This document shows, one piece after another, positions 30,953 through 39,494 of a stretch of DNA of 64,000 nucleotides; the first letter of the stretch is position 1; the number at the start of each line of letters is the position of its first letter. The notes under the pieces were generated by a model that worked only from the letters and a program-made list of their open reading frames with translations, searched no databases and was not told the origin of the DNA. The position numbers were made by a program, and so were the translations under genes. The DNA comes from Ensifer adhaerens (lineage in GTDB: Bacteria; Pseudomonadota; Alphaproteobacteria; Rhizobiales; Rhizobiaceae). The stretch lies in NCBI RefSeq assembly GCF_001270265.1, contig NZ_LGAP01000017.1:62001-126000 (forward strand). Reading direction: 5' to 3'.

Positions 30953-31828
30953 CTACTTCTCCAGGTGGATCGTCACCCAGCCGTTGCGCCAGATGGTGCG
31001 CACGTGGCGCAGGTGCTGGCCGTTATAGGCCGCAAGCACCTTCCAGCGTTGTTCGGCGAGGATGCCGGAGAGGATGACGGAGCCGCCGGGGGCGAGGTTG
31101 GCGGTCAGCTGCGGCGCCATCTTCATCAGCGGGCGGGCCAAGATGTTGGCGATGATCAGGTCGAACGGGCCGTTGCCGCTGAAAGCGGTGGAATGAAAGC
31201 CGGGTGCCGTCGCAAAGGTCATGCCGGTGACGACGCCGTTGCGGCGGGCGTTTTTCTCCGCAACGCGGGGGGCGGTCGGGTCGATGTCGGGGGCGGGCAC
31301 CGGCCCATGCAGGAGCTTCCAGGCGGCAATCGCCAGCACGCCGCTGCCGGTGCCGAGGTCGAGTACGTTGCGCACCGTGCGGGTGCGCGCCACGGTCGCC
31401 AGCACCTCGAGGCAGCCCGCGGTGGTGCCATGGTGGCCGGTGCCGAAGGCCTGGCCGGCCTCGATCTCGATGGCGATTTCGCCGGTCCGGATCTTGTCGC
31501 GGTCATGGGAGCCATGCACGACGAAGCGGCCGGCACGCACCGGCGCCAGCCCTTCGAGCGACTTGGCGATCCAGTCGATATCCGGCAGCACCTCACGCGC
31601 GATTGGAAGATGGGAGAAGCCGTCGGCGAGCGCGTCGGTCAGACGTTCGTTCACGCCCTCCTCGTCGGCCGCCATCATGTAGATCGAGGCTTCCCACACG
31701 TCGCGCTTTTCGTCGACTTCCGTCGTGCCGATGGCAAAATCCTCTTCGCCGAAAACCTCGCTCATGCGGTCGAGCACGGCTTCCGCCTGCTTCTCGGTGG
31801 TGGTGACGAAAAGTCTGATCTCGCTCAA
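30953..31828 (-). CDS. prmA: PrmA, ribosomal protein L11 methyltransferase
   Basis: SAM-dependent enzyme that trimethylates lysines and the N-terminus of ribosomal protein L11. The 291-residue product has an N-terminal substrate-recognition domain and a Rossmann methyltransferase domain with VLDLGTGSGVLAIAA as the SAM loop and NILARPL as the family's N-x-L-x-x-P-L motif; the GTGHHGTT segment precedes the domain. A TTG at 31828 is preferred, with GAAGGA eight bases upstream and the usual SEIRLFVTT start. An ATG at 31855 would add nine residues. Confidence 0.93.
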   Translation of the reverse strand: MSEIRLFVTTTEKQAEAVLDRMSEVFGEEDFAIGTTEVDEKRDVWEASIYMMAADEEGVNERLTDALADGFSHLPIAREVLPDIDWIAKSLEGLAPVRAGRFVVHGSHDRDKIRTGEIAIEIEAGQAFGTGHHGTTAGCLEVLATVARTRTVRNVLDLGTGSGVLAIAAWKLLHGPVPAPDIDPTAPRVAEKNARRNGVVTGMTFATAPGFHSTAFSGNGPFDLIIANILARPLMKMAPQLTANLAPGGSVILSGILAEQRWKVLAAYNGQHLRHVRTIWRNGWVTIHLEK

Positions 31829-31982
31829 GGCTCTGTCCTTCGGCTGGCACTGCATAATCTTCGCGCACCCGATCCGGCGCGCGGCACTGCATGCCCCGCC
31901 GCTACCATGAATGCCTGGCAAACGCAAAGCGCCGGGCGATGCCGGCGCTTGCAAAGATGTTCGATTGAGGCTGGAAGCGTCC

Positions 31983-32582
31983 TCAGCCCTTGGCGAGGTT
32001 CTCGAGCTTCTTGACCGCCGTCTCGGGGTTTTCCTCATAGGCGATCGTGCCGGAGAAGCGGCCGTCGGCGTCAAGCAGGAACACCGAGGCGGTGTGGTCC
32101 ATGGTGTAGTCACCATCAGGTTTTTCGGCGTCGAGCGGCACCTTCTTGGCGTAGACACGGTAGCCCTTGACCATATCAAGCACCTTGTCGGCCGGACCGG
32201 AAATGCCGGTGATGCGCTTGGACACGTTGGAGACGTACTGGCCGAGAATTTCCGGCGTGTCGCGCTCGGGGTCGACGGTGATGAAATAGGCCTGCAGTTT
32301 GTTGCCTTCCGGATCAACCTTTTCCAGCCAGCCGTTCAGCTCGAACAGTGTCGTCGGGCAGACCTCGGGGCAATGGGTGAAGCCGAAGAAGAGCGCGGTC
32401 GGCTTGCCGGCGAAGGCCTTTTCGGTGATCTCCTTGCCGTCCTGCGCCACCAGCGCGAAGGGCACGCCGAAGGGGCCGGAGGCGGCCTGCTGCTTCGACT
32501 GGGTCATCTCATAGGTCAGCCAGCCGAGAACGCCGGCCATGACGACGACGGCGGCCCAAAGGGCGATGCGAATGGTTTTCAT
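31983..32582 (-). CDS. Sco1/SenC-type copper chaperone
   Basis: Membrane-anchored thioredoxin-fold protein that delivers copper to cytochrome c oxidase CuA. The 199-residue product has an N-terminal anchor helix (ALWAAVVVMAGVLGWLTY), the copper site CPEVCP near residue 76 in FFGFTHCPEVCP, TVDPERDTPE, and the third ligand histidine in MDHTASVFL. The ATG at 32582 gives a short cytoplasmic start and one anchor; an upstream extension to 32687 has no similarity. No oxidase genes lie nearby. Confidence 0.92.
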   Translation of the reverse strand: MKTIRIALWAAVVVMAGVLGWLTYEMTQSKQQAASGPFGVPFALVAQDGKEITEKAFAGKPTALFFGFTHCPEVCPTTLFELNGWLEKVDPEGNKLQAYFITVDPERDTPEILGQYVSNVSKRITGISGPADKVLDMVKGYRVYAKKVPLDAEKPDGDYTMDHTASVFLLDADGRFSGTIAYEENPETAVKKLENLAKG

Positions 32583-32700
32583 GCGTGCTACCGATTTTGT
32601 TGGGGCCTTGGCCGGCCGTATCAGGTTGATCGGCTTTTGATACCGTCTCCATCGCGGCCACGCAAATGGGACAATTGCCGCAGGCAATCTCTTGGTGTTG

Positions 32701-32752
32701 ACGCATTTCCGGACGGAAAACCGTTTCGCACCCTTTTTCCTGGAAATGCTCC
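32701..32752 (-). repeat. Dispersed repeat family B, copy 2
   Basis: Plus strand ACGCATTTCCGGACGGAAAA, CCGTTTCGCACCC and TTTTTCCTGGAAATGCTC; the reverse complement of the pattern at 30696-30745. Confidence 0.75.
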
Positions 32753-32770
32753 GGCAACAGGCTCGTCAGG

Positions 32771-32929
32771 TCAGAAACACCAGGCAAGGCCGGATTGGGC
32801 GAGCGCCAGGAAGATATCGGCGCCGTTCGACATCCAGCCGCGGAAGGCGACAAACGTCACGACGGCAAACGCCATCGCAAGACCCGCAAGCAGCGGAAGC
32901 CGGATCGATCTCTGCGTTCTCGTGTTCAT
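32771..32929 (-). CDS. Small single-span membrane protein
   Basis: A 52-residue product with a basic N-terminus (NTRTQRSIRLP) and one strong helix (LLAGLAMAFAVVTFVAF), then a short tail ending GLAWCF. GGGG stands shortly upstream of the ATG at 32929. Small proteins of this shape next to sco1 are familiar to me from related genomes but I cannot name it. It lies just beyond a repeat B copy and is on the same strand as the Sco1 gene. Confidence 0.5.
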   Translation of the reverse strand: MNTRTQRSIRLPLLAGLAMAFAVVTFVAFRGWMSNGADIFLALAQSGLAWCF

Positions 32930-33233
32930 GGCCCCATCATAGCATCTGAAACGGCGAGGGGAAGGGATGGCAGGCAAGGCCGAGGAGCAGGCGGTGCTGC
33001 TCCGCTTTCTTGAAGGCGCGACCGCGCTTCAGCAAAGCATGTCGCCGCACTCCGTTTCCCCATGATTCGGGTGACGTCTTAGCGAATGCTTAAGGTCTGT
33101 TTGCCAGTGTTTTGCCAACGCGGGTGAAGTGCTTCACCTCTACATGACATGACGTCATCCGGTTTGATCGAGCCCGGCTTTCCGCATCGATTTTAACGGA
33201 GGACTTCGCCTGGCTTTGGGCAGGTCCGTGACC
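32930..33233 (+). other. Upstream region of the chemoreceptor gene, no gene
   Basis: No credible coding sequence. GTGAAG-TG-CTTCAC (33125-33138) and the perfect palindrome ATGACGTCAT (33149-33158) stand about 75-110 bases before the receptor start and could be operator or promoter elements. Confidence 0.35.
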
Positions 33234-35351
33234 ATGGACTGCTCGATGACCGCAACGTCTGCGCCCCTGAAGAAGAACCTCTCCGTCAGCCAGCGGCTTG
33301 CCACGCTCGCCGGTGCCGCCTTTGTCGGCTTCGGCTCCGTGCTTGGCGTCGGCTGGTATGACGACATGCGCTCGAACGAGGCGCTGAACGGCGCCATCAC
33401 CGCGCAGCGCGGCCTGACCACCGTCGCCGAGATGCGGCTTGCCGCCACCAACCTCGTGCTCAACGCCATGGACACGATCGTCGACCGCGACGAAGGCGTC
33501 ATCCATCCGGAGCGCGCTGCCAGCATCGCCACCACGCTCGGCCATATCGAGGCAAGCAAGGCGGATATCAAGGCGCTTGCGGTACTGCTCGGCCGGGACG
33601 ACGCGCTATCGACCTTCGACGCGGATCTGGCCGAACTTCGCCAGGCGATTGGCGTCGACCTGAAGGCGCTGGTCGAAGGCAAGGCCTCGACCGATGAATT
33701 CGGCAAGATCGACGACGCGATCGACGGTGCCGGCGAACGGCTCGGTACTGCACTTGCACAGCTCTCCGAAGCTGCGACGCAACTGGTTCAGACGCGGGTC
33801 GACGAAGCGCGCGCCGTATCGGCCGATGCGCTTTTGCTGCAGACTGCCGCCGGCTTGCTCGCCATGGCGACATTGCTCGGCCTGCTCTGGTTTCACGGTG
33901 CCACGCTGCGCCGCGGCATCCTCGGGCTTCGCGACAGCATGCAGCGCATCCAGAAGGGCGAGCTTGGCGCAAAGGTCGATGCGCTCGATCGCGGCGACGA
34001 GATCGGCGTCATGGCCCGCTCCGTCGACCTCTTCCGCGCCGCGGCCATCGAAAAACAATCGCTTGAGCAGAATGCCGCGGCCAGTCGCCGCGAGATCGAG
34101 AAGGAACGCGAACAGCAGCAGGGCGAGCGCGACGAAGCGGTGCGCCGCATCCAGGCTGCGGTCGACAGCCTTGGGCTGGCGCTGACGCAGCTTGCCGATG
34201 GCGATCTGGCCGTCAGCATCGAGCGCCCCTTCGACGGCAATCTCGACACGTTGCGCCGCAACTTCAACCAGACGGTCGAGCGCCTGCGCGACGTGCTCTT
34301 CAACGTCAAGGAAAACGCGCTCTCGATCGAATCGAACGGCCGTCAGATGCGCACCGCCGCCGACGACCTGGCCCGCCGTACCGAGAAACAGGCGGCCTCG
34401 CTGGAACAGACGTCCGCCGCCCTCGACGAGATCACGGCGACCGTGCGCACGGCGACACAGCGCGCCGAAGAGGCGAGCCGTATGGTCGACGACACCCGCA
34501 CCAATGCGCGGGAATCCGGCCGCATCGTCGGCGAGGCGATCAGCGCCATGGCCCGCATCGAGGATGCCTCGAACGAGATCGGCAAGATCATCAACGTCAT
34601 CGACGAGATCGCCTTCCAGACCAATCTTCTGGCGCTGAACGCCGGCGTCGAGGCGGCAAGGGCAGGGGAAGCCGGCAAGGGCTTTGCCGTCGTGGCGCAG
34701 GAAGTGCGCGAACTGGCGCAGCGCGCCGCCGGTGCCGCCAAGGATATCAAGACGCTGGTCAGCCGCTCCGGCAACGAGGTCGGCACCGGCGTCCGGCTGG
34801 TGCAGGCGACGGGCGAGGCGCTCGGCCGCATCGGCGTCGATGTCGCCCGCATCAACGAACATATGAGTTCCATCGTCATGGCGGCGCGCGAGCAGTCGAC
34901 CGGGCTCAACGAAATCAGCACGGCCGTTGGCCAGCTCGACCAGATGACGCAGCAGAATGCGGCGATGGTCGAGCAGACCAACGCCTCCAGCCACACGCTG
35001 GCGCAGGACGCGGAAAAGCTGACGCAGCTCGTCGGCCAGTTCCACGAGGGCCGCGCCGTTCACGCATCGATGCGATCCAGCGCGCCGTCTCAGACGCCCC
35101 CGAGCGTGCGGCCGGTAGCAGCTCCCCCTGTCCAGACGCAGGCGACAGCGACGCCGGCATCCGCAAGGCTGGTCCCCAGGGGCACCGACAGGGCAGTGCC
35201 GCTGCGCAACCTCGCCTCGGCAAAATCGACCTCGCGTCCAGCTCCATCCCCCGCCAAGGCCCTCATGGGCAAGCTTGCGGGCGCATTCGGCAACCAACCG
35301 GGCTCCGTGCCATCGACGTCGGCCTCCGGTGAGAATTGGGAAGAATTCTGA
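33234..35351 (+). CDS. Methyl-accepting chemotaxis protein
   Basis: Chemoreceptor of 705 residues. Membrane helices near residues 20-40 and 205-225 flank a helical periplasmic sensor domain; a HAMP domain follows, with RIQKGELGAKV, and a second HAMP-like segment (LTQLADGDLAVSIERPFDG). The signalling hairpin tip reads IDEIAFQTNLLALNAGVEAARAGE, flanked by methylation helices. The C-terminus is a flexible Pro/Ala-rich linker ending NWEEF, the pentapeptide that tethers CheR. ATG 33234 is taken as start; ATG 33246 and TTG 33216 are possible. cheW follows after two bases. Confidence 0.93.
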   Translation: MDCSMTATSAPLKKNLSVSQRLATLAGAAFVGFGSVLGVGWYDDMRSNEALNGAITAQRGLTTVAEMRLAATNLVLNAMDTIVDRDEGVIHPERAASIATTLGHIEASKADIKALAVLLGRDDALSTFDADLAELRQAIGVDLKALVEGKASTDEFGKIDDAIDGAGERLGTALAQLSEAATQLVQTRVDEARAVSADALLLQTAAGLLAMATLLGLLWFHGATLRRGILGLRDSMQRIQKGELGAKVDALDRGDEIGVMARSVDLFRAAAIEKQSLEQNAAASRREIEKEREQQQGERDEAVRRIQAAVDSLGLALTQLADGDLAVSIERPFDGNLDTLRRNFNQTVERLRDVLFNVKENALSIESNGRQMRTAADDLARRTEKQAASLEQTSAALDEITATVRTATQRAEEASRMVDDTRTNARESGRIVGEAISAMARIEDASNEIGKIINVIDEIAFQTNLLALNAGVEAARAGEAGKGFAVVAQEVRELAQRAAGAAKDIKTLVSRSGNEVGTGVRLVQATGEALGRIGVDVARINEHMSSIVMAAREQSTGLNEISTAVGQLDQMTQQNAAMVEQTNASSHTLAQDAEKLTQLVGQFHEGRAVHASMRSSAPSQTPPSVRPVAAPPVQTQATATPASARLVPRGTDRAVPLRNLASAKSTSRPAPSPAKALMGKLAGAFGNQPGSVPSTSASGENWEEF

Positions 35352-35353
35352 TC

Positions 35354-35818
35354 ATGTCCAACGCAATCAAGCAGTCCGGTGCCTATCTCGAAATCGTTTC
35401 GTTCCATCTGGGCGACCAGGAGTTCTGCATCGACATCATGGCGATCCGCGAAATCCGTGGCTGGGCGCCGGTGACGCCGATGCCGCACACGCCGCCTTAC
35501 GTGCTCGGCCTCATCAACCTGCGCGGCGCGGTGATCCCGGTCATCGACATGGCCTGCCGCCTCGGCATGAAGATGACCGAGCCGTCGGAACGTTCGGCGA
35601 TCATCGTCACCGATATCGCCGGCAAGCTGGTGGGCCTGCTCGTCGAGCAGGTGTCTGACATGATGACCATCAAGAGCGAAGACCTGCAGCCGGCACCGGA
35701 GATCATTCCGGAAGCGCAGCGCGCCTTCTGCCGCGGCATCGTCGCGCTGGAAAAGACCATGGTCTGCTTCCTCAATCTCGACACGGTGATTGCAGACGAG
35801 CTCGCCCAGGCGGCCTGA
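35354..35818 (+). CDS. cheW: CheW, chemotaxis coupling protein
   Basis: Links receptors to the CheA kinase. The 154-residue SH3-like protein has EIVSFHLGDQEFCIDIMAIREIRGW, the receptor/CheA-binding PPYVLGLINLRGAVIPVIDM and VDQV-like VGLLVEQVSDMM, all standard. It starts two bases after the receptor stop, so the pair is coexpressed. No other che or fla genes are in the window, so this is probably an accessory receptor/CheW unit feeding the main pathway or a second one. Confidence 0.94.
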   Translation: MSNAIKQSGAYLEIVSFHLGDQEFCIDIMAIREIRGWAPVTPMPHTPPYVLGLINLRGAVIPVIDMACRLGMKMTEPSERSAIIVTDIAGKLVGLLVEQVSDMMTIKSEDLQPAPEIIPEAQRAFCRGIVALEKTMVCFLNLDTVIADELAQAA

Positions 35819-35846
35819 TCGCAGCCACATCGCAACGCAATTTGAG

Positions 35847-35885
35847 ACGGCTCGGGACAAAGTTCCGGGCCGTTTGCTTTTTCTT
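35847..35885 (+). terminator. Rho-independent terminator after cheW
   Basis: ACGGCTCGG / CCGGGCCGT stem with wobble pairs and a T-rich tail (TTTGCTTTTTCTTT), 29 bases after the cheW stop. Confidence 0.8.
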
Positions 35886-36215
35886 TCTTCGGGAACTTTC
35901 CACGGTTGTGGATGGTTGTCAGCATTATCGTCGTCAAAACGGGCGACGACGCGAAGCAGCACGGCGTTTTCGCGCGCTCTTTCGGCTGCGGAAAATCACG
36001 AACTTTCAGTTGCTTGATGAAATGTCTCGGCGCCTGTGGCTCCACCGAGCCGAGGCGGTCAAGTTACAGTTGCGTAATGTTCATCACGGTTTGCACGAGA
36101 TTAAGTGAGCGAAACGTCAACTACATCAGGGGAACAAGTGGGTGTATGGTACGTTCGTGCTCGTACCCGAACGGAGGCCGGGTCTTGCAAAGACAACGAC
36201 ATAGGAGTTGATGTC
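35886..36215 (+). other. Intergenic region upstream of the YYQGI protein, no gene
   Basis: Overlapping short open frames occur but none has a credible ribosome site or similarity. It should contain the promoter for the gene at 36216; TTGCGTAATG near 36070 is noted without further support. Confidence 0.35.
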
Positions 36216-36515
36216 ATGAAACTGTCTCTGAGAACTTCACTTGCTGCATTTGTCCTATCGACCGCCCTTGCTGGCGCAGCTGCTCCGGCATTCGCCGACA
36301 GCTACTACCAGGGCATCGATCCACATGCGATCAAGCCGCGCCCGACGACGCAGTCGCAGATGATGTACGACAATCGGTCCGTTGACCGCATGCCGACCGG
36401 CAGCATCTATCAAACCGCTCCGCCGCGCGTAATTTACCAGAATCCGCAGCTTCAGGATCGGTACCAGGGCGGTGACGGCGACTACTATCAAGGCATCGTC
36501 GCGCCGACTTATTGA
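36216..36515 (+). CDS. Small secreted Tyr-rich protein with duplicated YYQGI motif
   Basis: A 99-residue product with a signal peptide (LRTSLAAFVLSTALAGAAAPAFA, cleaved before DSYYQG). The mature 74 residues begin DSYYQGIDP and end GDYYQGIVAP, so the YYQGI motif stands at both ends; the middle is rich in Pro, Gln, Arg and Tyr with no cysteine. It looks disordered or extended. TAGGAG precedes the ATG and a strong terminator follows. I do not recognise the family; export to the periplasm is the only safe statement. Confidence 0.75.
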   Translation: MKLSLRTSLAAFVLSTALAGAAAPAFADSYYQGIDPHAIKPRPTTQSQMMYDNRSVDRMPTGSIYQTAPPRVIYQNPQLQDRYQGGDGDYYQGIVAPTY

Positions 36516-36569
36516 GTGTTGAACCAATGAAAGCATGACCCGCCAGTAGTGTGGGGACTGGCGTCGCTC

Positions 36570-36613
36570 GCACCCTCCGGAAGTAAAGGCTTCGGGAGGG
36601 TGCTGCATTTTTT
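36570..36613 (+). terminator. Rho-independent terminator after the YYQGI gene
   Basis: GCACCCTCC / GGAGGGTGC stem with an inner GAAG..CTTC extension and a T6 run at 36608-36613 that reaches the last codon of the convergent creA gene. Confidence 0.85.
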
Positions 36614-37113
36614 CAGGGCTGCGGTTTGCCTTCCTGCCAGTTGACGGTCTGGCCGTAGAGCGGGATCGTCGTGATCGACATCTTGGCCGAGCCGTCGGTC
36701 AGTTCGCGCGAGTGGGCGAGATAGATCAGTGTGTCGTTCCTGCGGTCGTAAATGCGGGTGACCAGCAGGTCTTTCCAGATCAGCGACAGGCCGGAGCGGA
36801 AGACTTCCTCGCCTTCCTTCGAAAGATCGATGTCGCCGATCTCGATCGGGCCGGTCTGGCGGCAGGCAATCGAGTTGTTGGAGGGATCCTCGAACCAGTT
36901 GCCCTTCTTCAGCCGGTCGATGACGCCGCGATCGAAATAGGTGACGTGACAGGTCACGCCCTTGACCTTGGGGTCGCTTACCGCCTCGACGATGATGTCG
37001 TTGCCGAGCCAGTCGACGCCGACTTCGCCGACGGTTTCGGCGCGGGCGGGAGAGACGGTCGCCACGAAAGCGGCGAGGCCCGCCAGGATCGAGACGCGGA
37101 ACGAACGGGACAT
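36613..37113 (-). CDS. creA: CreA-family periplasmic protein
   Basis: A 166-residue protein of the CreA family, exported and of unknown function. The signal peptide is SFRVSILAGLAAFVATVSPARA, followed by ETVGEVGVDWLGNDIIVEA, KGVTCHVTYFDRGV, GNWFEDPSNNSIACRQTGPI and FRSGLSLIWKDLLVTRIYD, all typical. Two cysteines probably form a disulphide. GGAGGAAA precedes the ATG at 37113. It converges on the YYQGI gene and shares its terminator region. Confidence 0.9.
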   Translation of the reverse strand: MSRSFRVSILAGLAAFVATVSPARAETVGEVGVDWLGNDIIVEAVSDPKVKGVTCHVTYFDRGVIDRLKKGNWFEDPSNNSIACRQTGPIEIGDIDLSKEGEEVFRSGLSLIWKDLLVTRIYDRRNDTLIYLAHSRELTDGSAKMSITTIPLYGQTVNWQEGKPQP

Positions 37114-37204
37114 GGATTTCCTCCGGTGGACTGCACCGTTCACATAGGTTCTGCCGCTGTCAATGCAAGATTGGCGACAAGAGGCGGGCCGTGCGGAGGT
37201 TGCC

Positions 37205-38449
37205 TCAGCCGGTGTCGCGCAGCAGTTGCGGTGCACGCGAATAGTCTTCGGCTGCGCGAAGCTGCGCGGCGGCGGCGGCGAGCACGCGCGCGCTCGCATC
37301 CGGCTGCAGCCGGCCGGCGATCGTACAGCGGTCGCGGCCGTCGGCCTTGGACGCATAGAGCGCCATGTCAGCCCGGACCATCACGTCGGTCATGGTATCG
37401 CCCTGGCTCGCGCTGGCAATGCCGATGCTGACCGTCAACCGGATCGGCTGGCCGAAGCGGCCGATAGGCGTGTCACGTACCGTGCGGCCGATCTCCTCGG
37501 CGAGCAGAAACGCCTCCCCCTCCGTGTGATCGGACAGAACGATCCCGAATTCCTCGCCGCCGATGCGCCCGAAGGTGCCGCGTCCGGCAAGGCAGGCCGC
37601 GACGATGCCGGCGAAGTGGCCGAGCGCGGCGTCGCCGGCAGCATGGCCGTAGCGATCGTTGATCTGCTTGAAATAATCGAGATCGAGCAGCAGGAAGGCG
37701 GCCGGGCGTGTGCGGGCGAGGCACGATGCGAACAGGCGCTCGCCGAGATCGATGAAGGCGCGTCGTGACAGCGCTCCTGTCAGCTCGTCGCGGGCGATCG
37801 TGGTCTTGAGATCGGCGATAACGCGGTCATGCGCCATGAGTATGACGCCAAGAAACAGGATCGGCATGTAGAGCAGCCACATGGCCGCCAGCGCGAAATT
37901 CCAGGCGATCTGCGCGACCGGGCCGGTCTGGTTCACGGTGGCGGCTGGCAGGTGTGCGGCGATATGCAGGAGCGTCACGCCGGCGACGGCAGCCCCGACG
38001 ACGATCGCCCGTCGTATTGTCGGATCGCTGGCCGTGCGCAGCCTCAGGACAAAAATGCAAGCGATCACGAAGACGGCGGCTGCGATGCCGAGCGCGATCA
38101 GCGCCCGCGTTGCGACACTCTCCGGGCCAGAGGCTGCCAGAACCGATATGGTGGCAGCCAAGGCTGCGCCGAGCGACAGGATTGCCGACCTCCAGGTGGG
38201 CAGAGCGAAGAATGCGCGGAAACCGGCAAGAACGAAAAGACAGGCGACGGCGAGAAACGCATAGCCGACAAGCGCCAGCGGCCGGAGCGGCGAAATCTCG
38301 GACAACATCACCAGCGCCATGGCAACGGCCGTCGTTGCGCAGCCTGAGGCGAACTCCGCGGCGCCCGGGGTCGAGGATTTCCGCAGTGACAGCAGCACCG
38401 GCAGCATCACCAGCAGGGAGATGATCGATAGGGCAGGGAGAAAGCTCAT
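37205..38449 (-). CDS. Membrane-bound diguanylate cyclase (GGDEF)
   Basis: Predicted to make cyclic di-GMP from two GTP. The 414-residue protein has six to seven hydrophobic helices in its first 230 residues (a membrane sensor of unknown ligand) and a C-terminal GGDEF domain with RDELTGALSRR, LLDLDYFKQINDRYGHAAGD and the active-site GGEEF. The inhibitory RxxD site is missing (the positions read ALAGRGTF), so product inhibition is probably weak. No EAL domain is present. The ATG at 38449 begins the first helix. It is divergent from the phosphoribosyltransferase gene. Confidence 0.9.
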   Translation of the reverse strand: MSFLPALSIISLLVMLPVLLSLRKSSTPGAAEFASGCATTAVAMALVMLSEISPLRPLALVGYAFLAVACLFVLAGFRAFFALPTWRSAILSLGAALAATISVLAASGPESVATRALIALGIAAAVFVIACIFVLRLRTASDPTIRRAIVVGAAVAGVTLLHIAAHLPAATVNQTGPVAQIAWNFALAAMWLLYMPILFLGVILMAHDRVIADLKTTIARDELTGALSRRAFIDLGERLFASCLARTRPAAFLLLDLDYFKQINDRYGHAAGDAALGHFAGIVAACLAGRGTFGRIGGEEFGIVLSDHTEGEAFLLAEEIGRTVRDTPIGRFGQPIRLTVSIGIASASQGDTMTDVMVRADMALYASKADGRDRCTIAGRLQPDASARVLAAAAAQLRAAEDYSRAPQLLRDTG

Positions 38450-38696
38450 TTCGAAACGGCCCGTCGTGCTAAAATCGAGGAAGGCGGCTTGCGACAAAGC
38501 CAAATATGCAGGGTCAATTGGTAGCTTTGGCGCCTTAATGAAACCCGGCGAAATTCGCTGCAATTTTAGCGATTGCTGCAATTGGTGTGGTTGTCCAACG
38601 ATGCTGGACGACAACTGCCGGACGGTGGGGCGTTTGGTTGGTCGCGACGCGGTGCCAAGTGGTTCAAAAGGCTTTCCGCTGATCGGGAGAGGCGAC

Positions 38697-39371
38697 ATGT
38701 TCACGGGACCGGTGTTGTTTGAGGATAGGGCCGATGCGGGCCGCCGGCTGGCGCAGGCGGTGGCCGCCGAGGCGCCGCCGGAACCCCTGATAATGGCGCT
38801 GCCGCGTGGTGGCGTTCCGGTTGCCTTCGAGATTGCCATGCATCTCCACGCGCCGCTCGAGGTGTTGATCGTGCGCAAGATCGGCGCGCCGGGCCATCAG
38901 GAATTCGGCCTTGGCGCACTGGTCGATGGCGAAGAGGCGGAGCTGGTGCTGAACCGCGAGGCCGTGCGCCTGGTGCGGCCGCCACGTGGCTACCTCGCCG
39001 CCGAAACCGAGCGCCAACGCGCCGAGATAGCAAGGCGGCGCATACTCTATCTCGGTGACCGCGAACCGCTTTCGCCAAAGGATCGCAATGTGGTGCTCGT
39101 CGATGACGGCATTGCCACCGGCGGCACGATCCGCGCGGCGATCGAGGCGCTGCGCCGGGCCGGTGTGCGCAGTCTGCTGCTGGCGGTTCCCGTCGCGCCG
39201 GCCAGCGCGATCGCGCGCCTGCGGTCATCGGTCGATAGCATCGTCTGCCTCTCCACCCCCGCCTTCTTCCGCGCCGTCGGCCTGCATTACCGCGACTTCG
39301 AGCAAACCTCCGATGCCGAAGTCATGGCGCTGATCAGCAAGGCGAGGTTGGACGACGGCGGAGATGCGTGA
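38697..39371 (+). CDS. Phosphoribosyltransferase-family protein
   Basis: A 224-residue type I phosphoribosyltransferase-fold protein. The PRPP-binding loop reads NVVLVDDGIATGGTIRAA near residue 125, with the two adjacent aspartates and the GxTG-like turn; the N-terminal LIMALPRGGVPVAFEIA and VRKIGAPGHQEFGLGA are typical of a stand-alone family often found near stress genes. The base substrate is unknown. The ATG at 38697 follows GGGAGAGG; the frame is open far upstream, but that segment is antisense to the cyclase gene and lacks similarity. Confidence 0.83.
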   Translation: MFTGPVLFEDRADAGRRLAQAVAAEAPPEPLIMALPRGGVPVAFEIAMHLHAPLEVLIVRKIGAPGHQEFGLGALVDGEEAELVLNREAVRLVRPPRGYLAAETERQRAEIARRRILYLGDREPLSPKDRNVVLVDDGIATGGTIRAAIEALRRAGVRSLLLAVPVAPASAIARLRSSVDSIVCLSTPAFFRAVGLHYRDFEQTSDAEVMALISKARLDDGGDA

Positions 39372-39494
39372 GGCGCACTGCCTCTACCATCATCTGCTGC
39401 CCGCCGTATTGAAACCTTGGAACCGCCGCGCCACATTCCCGGTGCTTGATTGAAGCGTGGGACGGCCGCCTGAGGAGGGGGCCGGAAGAGGGGA

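Noticed and set aside
33149-33158. ATGACGTCAT palindrome as a cyclic AMP response site
   Set aside because: The match is to a eukaryotic factor site; in bacteria a 10-base palindrome alone is weak evidence, so it is only mentioned in the region note.
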